Assembly (NCBI RefSeq): GCF_000227725.2
Contig: NZ_MU255056.1
Coordinates: 174,475 to 223,349 of the forward strand
DNA from: Thiorhodospira sibirica ATCC 700588
GTDB taxonomy: Bacteria; Pseudomonadota; Gammaproteobacteria; Ectothiorhodospirales; Ectothiorhodospiraceae
Direction: 5' to 3'
Length of the DNA: 48,875 nt
A model generated the notes under the pieces. It ran no database searches and was not told the DNA's origin. It saw only the letters and a program-made list of their open reading frames with translations. The position numbers and the translations under genes were made by a program. Below are positions 19,271 through 28,255 of this stretch, piece after piece; position 1 is the stretch's first letter; every line of letters begins with the position of its first letter.

Positions 19271-20200
19271 ATGACCCTCACTGAACTGCGCTATATCGTT
19301 GCCGTGGCCCGCGAACGCCATTTTGGCCATGCCGCCGAGGCCTGTCATGTCAGCCAGCCGACCCTGAGTGTGGCGGTGAAAAAACTCGAAGATGAACTCG
19401 GCACAATTTTATTTGAGCGCGGCAAGCACGATGTCAGCATGACACCGGTCGGTGAACGGATTGTGCAGCAGGCGCAAAAGGTGCTTGAAGAAGCCGAGGA
19501 GATTTATCACATTGCCCAGCACACCCATAGCCAGCTGGAAGGGCCGCTGCGCCTGGGGGCGATTTATACCATCGGGCCGTATCTGCTGCCGCACCTGATC
19601 CCCTTGCTGCGCGAGCGGCACCCCTTGATGCAGCTCTTGATCGAGGAAAACTACACCGCTCAGCTGACGTATGCCCTCAAGCAAGGCGAGTTAGACGTCA
19701 TCATTCTTTCGCTGCCCTTTGAAGAGCCGGGGCTGTTGACCTTAGCCGTCTATGATGAGCCCTTTGTGGCGGTGCTGCCCGCAGAACATCCGTGGGTGGG
19801 TCGCAGTCATTTAAGTCTCGATGATGTGGCCAGTGAAACCCTGCTGATGCTCGGTGATGGGCACTGTTTTCGGGATCAGGTGCTGCAATGGTGTCCACAG
19901 TGTCGTCGCCCGACCACCTCCAGCAACGACATTGAGCGCAGCGTCCAGGGCAGTTCCCTGGAAACCATTCGTCACATGGTCGCCAGCGGGCTGGGGATTA
20001 CCATCCTGCCCTGCACCGCGACCACCCATGAACTGTACACCCAGCGCCTGCTGGCCACCTGCCCGCTGGCCCCGCCAGTGCCCAAACGCCGCGTGGCCCT
20101 GGCCTGGCGCAGCAGCTTCCCGCGCCCCAAGGCGATTGAGGCCCTGCGCATGGCGATTTTATCGTGTGAACTGCCCTGCGTAGAGCCGATTTACCGCTAG
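19271..20200 (+). CDS. oxyR: OxyR, hydrogen-peroxide-sensing LysR regulator
   Basis: 309-residue LysR-type regulator. The N-terminal winged helix carries [17 protein letters not shown]; the effector domain has [14 protein letters not shown], whose cysteines fall at residues 199 and 208, the same numbers as the redox pair of E. coli OxyR. Peroxide oxidises them to a disulfide, and the protein then activates catalase and peroxidase genes. No such target gene is adjacent. Its TAG stop (20,198-20,200) shares CTAG with the stop of gspE on the other strand. Confidence 0.95.
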   Translation: MTLTELRYIVAVARERHFGHAAEACHVSQPTLSVAVKKLEDELGTILFERGKHDVSMTPVGERIVQQAQKVLEEAEEIYHIAQHTHSQLEGPLRLGAIYTIGPYLLPHLIPLLRERHPLMQLLIEENYTAQLTYALKQGELDVIILSLPFEEPGLLTLAVYDEPFVAVLPAEHPWVGRSHLSLDDVASETLLMLGDGHCFRDQVLQWCPQCRRPTTSSNDIERSVQGSSLETIRHMVASGLGITILPCTATTHELYTQRLLATCPLAPPVPKRRVALAWRSSFPRPKAIEALRMAILSCELPCVEPIYR

Positions 20201-21747
20201 CTTCCAGGGCTGGCGGTGAGGCGCAACACCTCCTCGACACTGGTTTCCCCGGCCAGGATACGCCGCAGACCGTCACGATGAATGCTGGGGCTATGCTGAC
20301 GAGCATGGCGTTCCAAGGCGTTTTCGCTGGCCTCGTCATGAATCAGGGTGCGCAAGGTATCATCAATGGCAATCAGCTCATAAATCCCGCTGCGTCCGCG
20401 ATAGCCCAGATCATTGCAGTGGCTGCAGCCGACCGGGCGGTACAGCAAGGGCGGCGTATCGGGATTTAGTCCCAGGCGCTCACAATCCTTGGGGCTGGCA
20501 GTATAGGCCAGCTTGCAGTGAGGGCATAACAGCCGCACCAAGCGCTGCGCCAGGATGCCAATCACAGATGAGGACAGCAAAAATGGCTCAACGCCCATAT
20601 CCCGCAGGCGGGTAATGGCGCCGATGGCGGTGTTGGTGTGCAGGGTAGACAACACCAGATGCCCGGTCAGACTGGCCTGCACCGCAATCTGCACGGTTTC
20701 CAGATCACGAATCTCCCCCACCATCACCACATCCGGGTCCTGGCGCAAAATGGCCCGCAAGCCCCGCGCAAAGGTCATGTCCACCTTGGTATTGATCTGT
20801 GTCTGGCCGATGCCGTCGAGATAATATTCAATGGGATCTTCAACCGTGAGGATATTGCGCTTGCGGTCATTCAGTTCCGTCAGTACCGCATATAAGGTGG
20901 TGGTCTTGCCCGAACCGGTCGGCCCGGTCACCAGCAAAATGCCGTGCGGGCGGTGAATCAAATCCCGCATAACCTCATGCGCGCCGGGTTCCATCCCCAA
21001 CTGCGCCAGATCCAGACGCCCGGCCTGCTTATCCAGCAGCCGCAACACCACCCGCTCGCCGTGTCCAGACGGCAGGGTAGATACCCGCACATCCACCGCC
21101 CGTCCGGCGACGCGCAAGGAAATGCGCCCATCCTGAGGCAGGCGCTTTTCGGCAATATCCAGCCGCGCCATGACTTTGATGCGCGAAATGATCAACGGCG
21201 CGAGCAGACGCTGGGGCTGCAAAACCTCGCGCAACATGCCATCCACCCGAAAACGCACGCTCAAGCGATGCTCAAAGGGCTCGATATGAATATCCGAGGC
21301 ATCTTCTTTGATAGCCTCGGTCAACAGCGCATTGATCAGGCGAATGATCGGCGCATCATCGGCACTTTCTAGCAAATCCTCAGGTTCGGATAACTCCTGG
21401 GCAATGGCCCTTAAATCATCGGCATCTTCCATGCCCTCCATTAACTGCATGGCATCATTGGCACTGCGCTCATAACGACTGCGCAGCAAACGATCAAACT
21501 GCTCGGCACTGACCGGATTAAGGTGCAAACGGCGTCCCAGATAACGCCGCAATTCCAGCAGCGTACTGCTGGCAACGCGCTCACGGCAGGCGATGGTCGC
21601 CTGCGCCGCAGACAGCTCCACAATCACCACCCCAAAGCGGCGCGCAAAGCTAAAACTGATGTCATGCCGCCCAGGCATATCCACATCGTCCGACACCGGC
21701 AATCCAGCAGACGCCGCCGGTAAAACAGCAGATAAGGTTTCCGTCAT
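20197..21747 (-). CDS. gspE: GspE-type secretion ATPase (type II secretion)
   Basis: 516-residue GspE/PulE-family ATPase from ATG 21,747. It has Walker [11 protein letters not shown] at about 275-284, Asp box [10 protein letters not shown], Walker [11 protein letters not shown], His box [10 protein letters not shown], and a zinc tetracysteine (CPHC and CSHC). Against PilB of this window, the VEDPIEY box and the GQTQIN segment favour type II secretion. No other gsp genes are beside it, which is common for split gsp clusters, so a role in another type IV-pilus-like machine cannot be excluded. Converges on oxyR with a 4-bp overlap. Confidence 0.88.
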   Translation of the reverse strand: MTETLSAVLPAASAGLPVSDDVDMPGRHDISFSFARRFGVVIVELSAAQATIACRERVASSTLLELRRYLGRRLHLNPVSAEQFDRLLRSRYERSANDAMQLMEGMEDADDLRAIAQELSEPEDLLESADDAPIIRLINALLTEAIKEDASDIHIEPFEHRLSVRFRVDGMLREVLQPQRLLAPLIISRIKVMARLDIAEKRLPQDGRISLRVAGRAVDVRVSTLPSGHGERVVLRLLDKQAGRLDLAQLGMEPGAHEVMRDLIHRPHGILLVTGPTGSGKTTTLYAVLTELNDRKRNILTVEDPIEYYLDGIGQTQINTKVDMTFARGLRAILRQDPDVVMVGEIRDLETVQIAVQASLTGHLVLSTLHTNTAIGAITRLRDMGVEPFLLSSSVIGILAQRLVRLLCPHCKLAYTASPKDCERLGLNPDTPPLLYRPVGCSHCNDLGYRGRSGIYELIAIDDTLRTLIHDEASENALERHARQHSPSIHRDGLRRILAGETSVEEVLRLTASPGS

Positions 21748-21766
21748 GGTCTCAAGACAAGGCAAT

Positions 21767-21796
21767 ATCGGCCTTCCCCGAACAGAGAAGGCCGAT
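21767..21796 (-). terminator. Hairpin between the DUF4214 lipoprotein gene and gspE
   Basis: ATCGGCCTTC and GAAGGCCGAT form a perfect 10-bp stem with a 10-nt loop, directly after the stop of the minus-strand lipoprotein gene and 20 bp before gspE. It lacks a T run, so it may only attenuate or stabilise the transcript. Confidence 0.4.
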
Positions 21797-21804
21797 GTGG
21801 GGGA

Positions 21805-23409
21805 TCAATGGAAGGGACGCAACAACCCCGGAATGGCAGCCAGCGCCTGATCACGGCTGGCCGGGTCGGCCGTCACTGCGGCAACAGCAGTGCGTCCGGC
21901 CTCACGCAAGGCACCCTTGGCAGATTCACTCAAAGTGCTATACGCAATGCCATGCTGTGTCTGGTAGTCGGCAAAGGCCAGACTGACCTCAATGCGATGG
22001 CTGAAGCGGGCAATATCATCAGCGGCCTCGGGGTTGCCCCAGGCACCGTTGATCAGGGCAATAATCATCTGATTACGCGCTAAACGCCCTTGACTCAGCT
22101 CAGCCAGCCAGTAGTCATATCCATCCCGGTCGGCAGGCCGTCCAAAGATATTCTGGTATAAAGCCTCAATCAGCGCACCATAGCCCAGCGACTCAGGATA
22201 CAGGGCCTGCACCAGCTCCTGATCAAAGAAGCTTTGCGCCACTGTCAGCGGCTCCCATTCCGGGCGGGTGTGGATATTGTTGACCCAATAATTCAGACCC
22301 TCGGCATCCGGGGCATACCCCAGCGTCGCCAGATAAATCTCCGTCACCTGCCATGCCGTATTGCGCTCAGGTGCGGGATCTGTTACGCCAAACAAAACCG
22401 CCTGGACGCTATACGCTAATGGATCGGCAGGTAGCACAAATTGCCTGGTATCATTTAGCAGTACGCCTACGACTTCTTGATGGCTGGCGAAAATATCATT
22501 CAAGGCGATTTGCATACGATCCGTGATCTGCTTGACCACCAAAGGATCGGTGTGATCAAAGGGGCCATCTTGATCCATGCGCGCATCCAGGGCATCAGTG
22601 AACTGGTGCATCGCGGTTCGGCTCAAATGTCCTTCCAGACGACTCAAAAACTGCGGATAATCGGTCTCAAGGATTGCAAAGGTACTGCTTGGCAGACGGC
22701 GATGCCGATCAATGACGGCCAGACGCAGCTCGTAATCCAGCCCCCGTAAAAGCTGGTCAATCTGACCCAGGGCATATAACAGCTTGGTCAGTTCAATCTG
22801 GGCAGATTCATCAATCAGGTTTTCAAAGGCCCTGTGATAGTGCGCTACAAAATCCTCCTGATTCCCCCCTAAGCTTTGCAGTTCAGCGAGGAACTCCTCA
22901 ATAAAAGCGAGTAGATTGGTCGAGCTATAGCCGTGACTGGCAAAGCGGATGAAAAACAGGGGATCGTGCTGTTGCAGATGGTTATAAACCCGCTCTGCCG
23001 GTGAGGTGGCCGATGCTGCCAGTGGCATGGCTTTAGTGCTATGTCGCGGCGCTTGTTGCGAACATGCCACCCGCTGCCCCTGTGAATAGCAGGCTATCAG
23101 TTCACGGCTTCCTGAGGGACTTACACGGTAAAATATTCCTTCCCTTCTACCGTTGGCATAGGTACCTAGGATTTTAGTGCCATCTTTCAGAGTTGTTTCA
23201 ACCTCTCCGTGGAACCTGCCACGTTCATCCATAGGTCCTCGACGGCGTTCAAATAGCTCATCATATCCGTCATAATGGCTGATTTCATATATGCCATCAC
23301 CAAGGTGTCGTTTTACATCATACGGCACCGTAGTACATCCCGCAGCCAGCAGAATGAATATCAGCAATACCAGTAAATGGATAAAGGATTTCAAGTGATT
23401 CGTTTTCAT
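21805..23409 (-). CDS. Lipoprotein with MORN-like N-terminus and DUF4214 repeats
   Basis: 534 residues from ATG 23,409 (GGAGG five bases upstream). A signal peptide ends in the lipobox LLAAGC (lipidated Cys25); the next residues TT predict outer-membrane sorting. Residues about 55-95 (RGRFHGEVETTLKDGTKILGTYANGRREG) look like a MORN-type repeat. A helical middle of unknown type follows, and the C-terminal third holds two copies of a DUF4214-like motif (IYLATLGYAPDAEGLNYW and LYQNIFGRPADRDGYDYW). DUF4214 occurs in surface and S-layer-associated proteins. The role is unknown; a cell-surface attachment or secretion function is a guess. Possibly co-transcribed with gspE. Confidence 0.8.
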   Translation of the reverse strand: MKTNHLKSFIHLLVLLIFILLAAGCTTVPYDVKRHLGDGIYEISHYDGYDELFERRRGPMDERGRFHGEVETTLKDGTKILGTYANGRREGIFYRVSPSGSRELIACYSQGQRVACSQQAPRHSTKAMPLAASATSPAERVYNHLQQHDPLFFIRFASHGYSSTNLLAFIEEFLAELQSLGGNQEDFVAHYHRAFENLIDESAQIELTKLLYALGQIDQLLRGLDYELRLAVIDRHRRLPSSTFAILETDYPQFLSRLEGHLSRTAMHQFTDALDARMDQDGPFDHTDPLVVKQITDRMQIALNDIFASHQEVVGVLLNDTRQFVLPADPLAYSVQAVLFGVTDPAPERNTAWQVTEIYLATLGYAPDAEGLNYWVNNIHTRPEWEPLTVAQSFFDQELVQALYPESLGYGALIEALYQNIFGRPADRDGYDYWLAELSQGRLARNQMIIALINGAWGNPEAADDIARFSHRIEVSLAFADYQTQHGIAYSTLSESAKGALREAGRTAVAAVTADPASRDQALAAIPGLLRPFH

Positions 23410-23655
23410 CAATGCCTCCAGTGAATGTCAAAGCACATCGCCTCTCTTTCTCAAAAAAGAAGCGCCCAACAAACGGATCTCTAAAAATACAGACCCTGAT
23501 ATCCACTATAGACCGCTTGATCTGCTTTATCCACCTTGGTCATGCTATATCTGTCAAATGCCTGACCCTGCGCAGCTTTAGATGGCGCGGGGTCAGCGTG
23601 CTGAGATCAAGACCTTTAAATAAAAATTTTTATCATAAAAATCAAAGGAGTATGT

Positions 23656-25434
23656 ATGTGCGGTATTTGCGGTGAATTGAGCTTTGGTCGGCAGGCACCG
23701 GATTTGGGGGGAATTCAGCGGATGCTTTCGCGGCTGCAGCGTCGCGGGCCGGAGCATGAGGGCAGTTATTGCGACGGGCCGATGGCTCTGGGGCACCGGC
23801 GTTTGTCGATTCTGGATTTGTCGGTTCACGCAAACCAACCAATGATCGACCCTGAGCTGGGGGTGGCGGTGGTTTTTAATGGCACGATCTATAACTTCCC
23901 CGAGTTGCGGGCGCAGTTACAGGGGCTGGGCTATCGCTTTTTTTCTCAGGGCGATACCGAGGTGCTGCTCAAGGCGTATCATGCCTGGGGGGAGGATTTT
24001 GTCCAGCGTCTGCATGGCATGTTTGCCCTGGGCGTGTGGGATATGCAGGCGCGGCGTTTATTGCTGGCGCGTGATCGCCTGGGGATCAAGCCGCTGTATT
24101 ACACCGAGGAGGCTACGCGCCTGCGCTTTGCCTCCAATACCCAGGCCCTGCTGGCCGCTGGCGGGGTGGATTGCGCCCTTGATCCGGTGGCGCTGCATCA
24201 TCATTTTTCCTTACATGCGGTGGTTCCGGCACCGCGCACCCTGCTCAAGGGCATCGCAAAATTGCCACCGGCGCATTATATGGTGATTGAGGCCAATGGG
24301 CGGCGGCGCACCCAGCGTTATTGGGAATTATCAGCCCAGCGCCGGGAGGATGGCCCGCACACCCTGCAAGACTGGGGGCAACTGATCTACCCGGCCCTGC
24401 GCAAGGCGGTTGAGCGGCGTTTGCAAATCTCTGATGTGCCGGTGGGGGTATTGCTTTCTGGCGGGCTGGATTCAAGTTTGCTGGTGGCCTTGCTGGCCGA
24501 ATGCACGGATCGTCCGGTGCAGACCTTTTCGGTCGGTTTTGAGGATCAGCCGGAAGAGCGTGGCAGTGAGTTTGAATATTCCGATCAGGTGGTTGCGCGC
24601 TTTAACACCGATCATCATAAATTGCAGATCCCCAACGGCGCGGTGCTGGACCGCCTGCCCGAGGCGGTTTTGCAGATGGCCGAGCCGATGGTCGGACAGG
24701 ATGCCGTCGCCTTTTATCTGCTGGCAGAGCAGGTATCCCGGCATGTGAAGGTGGTGCAATCCGGACAGGGGGCGGATGAGGTCTTTGGTGGGTATTTCTG
24801 GTATCCGCAGATGCAGGCTGATTCGCACGGCTCGGCGCTGGAGCGCTTTCGGCGTCACTATTTTGACCGTGATCACGAGGAATTTGCGCAGATGCTGTGT
24901 CCGGAGTATGTCGGCGAGGATTACACCAGCGCCCTGGTGGAACAAGCCCTGGCGCAACCGGGTGCGGACAGTTTTATGGATGCGGTGTTGCGCTTTGATG
25001 TGACCACGCTCATTGTCGATGATCCGGTCAAACGGGTGGATAATATGACCATGGCCTTCGGGCTGGAGGCGCGGGTGCCGTTTTTGGATCACACCTTGGT
25101 CGAGCTGGCGGCGGCCATGCCGGTGGAACTGAAATTACAGGATGGCGGCAAAAGCATCCTCAAGCACATCGCCCGAGGCAAACTGCCCGATGCGGTGATT
25201 GACCGTCCCAAGGGCTATTTTCCGATGCCTGCCCTGAAATATGTACGCGGCCCCTTTCTGAGCTTCATGCGCGATATTCTTGATTCACAGGCCTGCCGGG
25301 AGCGCGGGCTGTATCAGCGTGCCTATGTCGAGCGCCTGCTGGCACAGCCCGAGGCCCATCTCACCCGCATCAAAGGCAGCAAGCTCTGGCATCTGGCCCT
25401 GCTGGAGCTGTGGCTGCAAGGTCAGCGGCTCTAA
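23656..25434 (+). CDS. Asparagine-synthase-like amidotransferase, N-acetylglutaminylglutamine (NAGGN) type
   Basis: 592 residues. The N-terminal class II glutaminase begins at the nucleophile Cys2 (MCGICGE) with RGPEHEG and FNGTIYN; the synthetase domain has the PP-loop SGGLDSS at 268-274. Sequence features such as LHAVVPAPRTLLKGI, VKVVQSGQGADEVFGGY and the exact length match the family that amidates N-acetylglutaminylglutamine, a dipeptide osmolyte of halotolerant bacteria, better than ordinary AsnB. The usual partners (an acetyltransferase/ligase fusion and an M42-type peptidase) are not adjacent here; the next gene converges. AAAGGAG precedes the ATG. If the partners are missing genome-wide, plain asparagine synthesis is the alternative. 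Confidence 0.8.
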   Translation: MCGICGELSFGRQAPDLGGIQRMLSRLQRRGPEHEGSYCDGPMALGHRRLSILDLSVHANQPMIDPELGVAVVFNGTIYNFPELRAQLQGLGYRFFSQGDTEVLLKAYHAWGEDFVQRLHGMFALGVWDMQARRLLLARDRLGIKPLYYTEEATRLRFASNTQALLAAGGVDCALDPVALHHHFSLHAVVPAPRTLLKGIAKLPPAHYMVIEANGRRRTQRYWELSAQRREDGPHTLQDWGQLIYPALRKAVERRLQISDVPVGVLLSGGLDSSLLVALLAECTDRPVQTFSVGFEDQPEERGSEFEYSDQVVARFNTDHHKLQIPNGAVLDRLPEAVLQMAEPMVGQDAVAFYLLAEQVSRHVKVVQSGQGADEVFGGYFWYPQMQADSHGSALERFRRHYFDRDHEEFAQMLCPEYVGEDYTSALVEQALAQPGADSFMDAVLRFDVTTLIVDDPVKRVDNMTMAFGLEARVPFLDHTLVELAAAMPVELKLQDGGKSILKHIARGKLPDAVIDRPKGYFPMPALKYVRGPFLSFMRDILDSQACRERGLYQRAYVERLLAQPEAHLTRIKGSKLWHLALLELWLQGQRL

Positions 25435-25450
25435 CCGCTGCCTCTGCGAT

Positions 25451-26395
25451 TCAGGCCGTGCGATAGCCCAGCAATACGTCGGCGGCAGTCCCCAGGCTGC
25501 CGTCGTCGCGTTCAAACTGGCCCATCTGCGCCACCTGATCATAGGCATTGAGCCATTTCTGGGTGTGACGATAGTCCAGATGAATGGCGCGCACTCCGGC
25601 ATCTTCCAGGGTTTTGGTGCGCTGCGAGCCATCTTCTGCAAGGCTAAACAGCAATAATTGGGAAAACACCGCATCATTGGTATCAATCAGACCGTCGCGG
25701 TTGTCATCAAAGCGCGCCAATTCCTCAAAGCCATTGGCCGCGCCGTGCTGATCACCAAATAATTCGCGGCCATCGTCAATCAGACCGTTGCCATTGCGAT
25801 CCAGGGCCAGAAACCAGGATTCCCCGCGCACAAAGCTGACCTGCTCAGTGCGTCCATCGCCGGTCATATCAAAGAGGGTGCCTTGGGCAATGCCAGTGGT
25901 GGTAATCCCCTGCCCGCCCAAATCCAGAACCAAGGGATCGGCCTGCTGAGGGGGCGGTTCCTCACCCCAGCGCATCAGTAACTGCCCCTGCGTACGCTGG
26001 CTTAACTGGATGCTAAGTTGCGTGCCGTCAGCGGTGCTGACCTGTACGCGCATTTCCGTGTGCTGCTGCCAGGTCAGGCTAAGTTCCAGGCTTGCCGGTG
26101 CCGCTGCGCTTTGAGCATTTGGCGTCTCGACCACCGACATCTGGGTTTGCGTCGGGCTTGCGCCTTCATCCGCTGGCGTAGCTTGTTCCGTCGTTTTACC
26201 GAACATTCGTTTTAACAGCTGATATCCCACATCGTTTTCAGCCTCTTTGCGCGCCTGAGCCACTGGATCATCGGCGGGTGCAGCGGGCTCTGGAACAGAT
26301 GCTACAGGTGCGACAGCGACTGGCACAGCAGCGGGCGGCCCAGGCAGGCGCGTGGGCAAGGCAGACATCAAAGGGCTAGGGCTAAGCGGCGTCAT
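25451..26395 (-). CDS. Protein with EF-hand-like calcium motifs (RTX/VCBS-associated type)
   Basis: 314 residues from ATG 26,395, with GGAGG seven bases upstream. A proline/alanine-rich N-terminus (about 1-60) precedes a region of LQLSQRTQGQ type and then DPLVLDLGGQGI, FDMTGDGRTEQ, LALDRNGNGLIDDGRELFG and RFDDNRDGLIDTND. These DxNGNGxID loops are typical of the calcium-binding module near RTX toxins, VCBS proteins and some flagellum/adhesin-linked proteins. There is no signal peptide, so export, if any, would be by another route. Function unknown. Confidence 0.75.
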   Translation of the reverse strand: MTPLSPSPLMSALPTRLPGPPAAVPVAVAPVASVPEPAAPADDPVAQARKEAENDVGYQLLKRMFGKTTEQATPADEGASPTQTQMSVVETPNAQSAAAPASLELSLTWQQHTEMRVQVSTADGTQLSIQLSQRTQGQLLMRWGEEPPPQQADPLVLDLGGQGITTTGIAQGTLFDMTGDGRTEQVSFVRGESWFLALDRNGNGLIDDGRELFGDQHGAANGFEELARFDDNRDGLIDTNDAVFSQLLLFSLAEDGSQRTKTLEDAGVRAIHLDYRHTQKWLNAYDQVAQMGQFERDDGSLGTAADVLLGYRTA

Positions 26396-26500
26396 GATTG
26401 CGCCTCCACGACATGAATGCAAGAAGGGTAAGCAGCTTAGCGGCGCGCAGATTGAAAACTTAAGGGGTGGGCAGAAAAATCAGCGCCCGATGCAGCCGAG

Positions 26501-26546
26501 TCAATCCCCCGACTAAAGCCGGGGGCGGGAACATCAAAAAGATGTT
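26501..26546. repeat. IS200/IS605-like end hairpin relic
   Basis: CCCCCG-ACTAAAGC-CGGGGG (26,506-26,525) followed by GGGAACATCAA. Read on the minus strand this is TTGAT, a spacer, then the hairpin and GGATTGAC, resembling the left ends at 3,362 and 4,766. A small hairpin AACATC/GATGTT (26,530-26,546) overlaps. No transposase gene goes with it; it lies between the EF-hand gene and the ISNCY element. Confidence 0.4.
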
Positions 26547-26557
26547 GGGAAGCGGAA

Positions 26558-26574
26558 ATGCGCGGTTGGGTTGT
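26558..26574 (+). repeat. Left copy of the 17-bp target-site duplication
   Basis: ATGCGCGGTTGGGTTGT, identical to 28,016-28,032. The bases outside the two copies differ, so the duplication is 17 bp. Confidence 0.92.
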
Positions 26575-28015
26575 GTCAACCCAATTCAGAAAAGTCCCCT
26601 TTTGTGCAAAGCAGAAGTGTCCCCCGTAGAATGCGTGGTTATGGTGTTTGGGCTGGTGCCGGAGTGATGTTGCCCCGACCTCTCCAAGGGTGGTCCGGCG
26701 CCGGTTTGTAGGTTGGCTTGGCGGTCTGTTTTGCCTTGGCCTGGTCGACGCTGTGGTGGACACTTTTTTCATCATCCAGCGGTGTGGGCGGTTCGCCCTC
26801 AGCCAACAGACGGTAAGGCATGATGTGCCCCTGGTGCAGGAGGGTGATGGTGCCGTCGAAGGCCTCGCAGACGGTGAGGGTGGCACCCCGCAGGCGGTAG
26901 CCCTTGCCCTGTCCCTGAAGCTGATATTCCCGGTTCTTGAACTGGAAGCAAAGGTTCTTGGAGAGCTTACGGGTATGGTGCAGGCAAAGGATGAGGGCCT
27001 GCTCCTCGGGGCTGTGCAGCACCGGTCGGTGGGCATCCTGGGGGCTTTGTGGCTCGACGGCGAAGCGGGCGTTGAAGTCGGCCATGAAGGTGGGGAGGAA
27101 GGCGTTGGCGGCGTCGATGTCCGAGATCTCACGCAGGCGCAGCTCCTTGACCAAACGGTCTTGCAGGGTCTGGTTGGCCCGCTCCACCCGCCCCTTGGCC
27201 TGAGGCGTGTTGGCATGAATGGCGGCGATGTCGAGGGTCTTGAGGGCGCGGGAAAACTGGGTCAGCTCCCCGTCGTGCTCAGGATGATTGACACGGAAGA
27301 TGCTGTGTTTGTCTGAGTAGAGGGCCACCGGACGTCCGTGCTGATCCAGGTATTGCTGTAGGGTCTCCATGTAGGCCTGGGTGGTCTCGGCGGGCACGAA
27401 GCGCAGGGCCATCAGGCGCCCTGTGGCGTCGTCGATGAACACAATCAGGGTACAGCGCGGGCCGCGCACCTCAAACCAGTCATGGGGCGAGCCGTCGATT
27501 TGAATGAGCTCCCCCAGGCAGGGGCGGCGTGGACGGCGCTGATGAATGCGGGCTTGCTTGCGTTGCTTGGGCTGCCATAGCCCATCGGCCACCATCCACT
27601 GGCGCAGGGTCTCGACCGAGAGATGATGACCATGGCGCTCGGCCAGCTTTTCGCAGGCCAGGGTGGGGCCAAAGTCGGTGTAGTGCGTCTTGACCAAGGC
27701 GAGCACCTCCTGGCGTACTGTCTCGGCAATGGCGTTATTGGGACGTCGGCCACGGTGGCCACTGCGTAGCCCTGTCGCCCCATGCTCACGATAGCGGCGA
27801 ACCAGGCGCTTGACCTGGCGCACGCTCAACCCCAGGCGCTGGGCCGCCTCGGCCTGCCGCAGATGCTTGTTCGCCACCGCCTGAATCATCTCTAGTCGGT
27901 CAATTTCTTTGTGACTCATCGTAATGTGCTCCTTCGTCATGCGTGCCCCTCCCGCTTAAATATAAAGGGGACATTTTAGAATTGGACGAAGGGGACATTA
28001 CTGCTTTGGGCTAAC
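26575..28015 (-). mobile_element. ISNCY/IS1202-type insertion sequence, 1,441 bp
   Basis: Bounded by imperfect inverted repeats: left GTCAACCCAATTCAGAAAAG, right (minus strand) GTTAGCCCAAAGCAGTAATG, both continuing into GTCCCCTT. Each end holds two GTCCCC boxes about 20 bp apart, probable transposase-binding sites. A perfect 17-bp duplication flanks it. Long duplications (about 15-18 bp in one branch) are, as I recall, a hallmark of the IS1202 group. The perfect duplication and open transposase frame indicate a recent insertion. Confidence 0.9.
26639..27919 (-). CDS. ISNCY-family DDE transposase
   Basis: 426 residues from ATG 27,919 (MSHKEIDRLEMIQAVANK, AAGGAG nine bases upstream; an in-frame ATG at 27,940 would add seven residues). 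The N-terminus has helix-turn-helix segments (RQAEAAQRLGLSVRQVKRLVRRY) for end binding. The catalytic core shows ELIQIDGSPHDWF (first Asp), LYSDKHSIF (second Asp) and KGRVERANQTLQDRLVKELR (Glu). The C-terminal tail is rich in P, K and T. No stops or shifts. Confidence 0.9.
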   Translation of the reverse strand: MSHKEIDRLEMIQAVANKHLRQAEAAQRLGLSVRQVKRLVRRYREHGATGLRSGHRGRRPNNAIAETVRQEVLALVKTHYTDFGPTLACEKLAERHGHHLSVETLRQWMVADGLWQPKQRKQARIHQRRPRRPCLGELIQIDGSPHDWFEVRGPRCTLIVFIDDATGRLMALRFVPAETTQAYMETLQQYLDQHGRPVALYSDKHSIFRVNHPEHDGELTQFSRALKTLDIAAIHANTPQAKGRVERANQTLQDRLVKELRLREISDIDAANAFLPTFMADFNARFAVEPQSPQDAHRPVLHSPEEQALILCLHHTRKLSKNLCFQFKNREYQLQGQGKGYRLRGATLTVCEAFDGTITLLHQGHIMPYRLLAEGEPPTPLDDEKSVHHSVDQAKAKQTAKPTYKPAPDHPWRGRGNITPAPAQTP

Positions 28016-28032
28016 ATGCGCGGTTGGGTTGT
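28016..28032 (+). repeat. Right copy of the 17-bp target-site duplication
   Basis: Identical to 26,558-26,574. Its last base is the first base of the -35-like element at 28,032-28,037. Confidence 0.92.
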
Positions 28033-28060
28033 TTACTGTGCCTAAAGTATTTGTTATGAT
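28032..28060 (+). promoter_or_regulatory. Sigma-70-like promoter for a candidate small RNA
   Basis: TTTACT (28,032-28,037), 17-bp spacer, TATGAT (28,055-28,060). A dyad with 12-bp arms and one mismatch (28,052-28,063 and 28,065-28,076) overlaps the -10 box and expected start, as an operator would. Confidence 0.45.
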
Positions 28061-28066
28061 GCAGTG

Positions 28067-28185
28067 CACCATAACAGTAAAAGCTTACTGCGATGGTGTG
28101 TCTAACAGGGCCGCATTTCGGTCGTGTTGGCCATTTCTCAACTCCTCCTGCTTTGGGGTGTATGCAAATGACACCCCATTTTTTT
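28067..28185 (+). ncRNA. Candidate small RNA of about 120 nt
   Basis: Between the promoter-like site above and the strong terminator at 28,154-28,185 there is no convincing plus-strand gene. The predicted RNA would contain a hairpin CAGTAA-AAGC-TTACTG (28,075-28,090) and the terminator stem. Both neighbours (the IS transposase and cheV) are on the minus strand, so a plus-strand terminator here needs a plus-strand transcript. The span contains CTCAACTCCTCCTGC (28,138-28,152), whose CTCCTCC could pair with ribosome sites. All functional statements are inference. Confidence 0.4.
28154..28185 (+). terminator. Rho-independent terminator, plus strand
   Basis: TGGGGTGT and ACACCCCA form a perfect 8-bp stem with a 9-nt loop, followed by seven T. 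No plus-strand coding gene precedes it. Confidence 0.85.
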
Positions 28186-28209
28186 GCGCGCTGTACGCGC
28201 TGCACCAAA

Positions 28210-28229
28210 AGCGGCAAAATTTTGCCGCT
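28210..28229. terminator. Perfect 20-bp palindrome downstream of cheV
   Basis: AGCGGCAAAATTTTGCCGCT is fully self-complementary, 26 bp past the cheV stop. It could end cheV transcripts, although the T run is inside the stem. Confidence 0.45.
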
Positions 28230-28255
28230 ATCATCGCCCCCATCAATCCCGGCGG

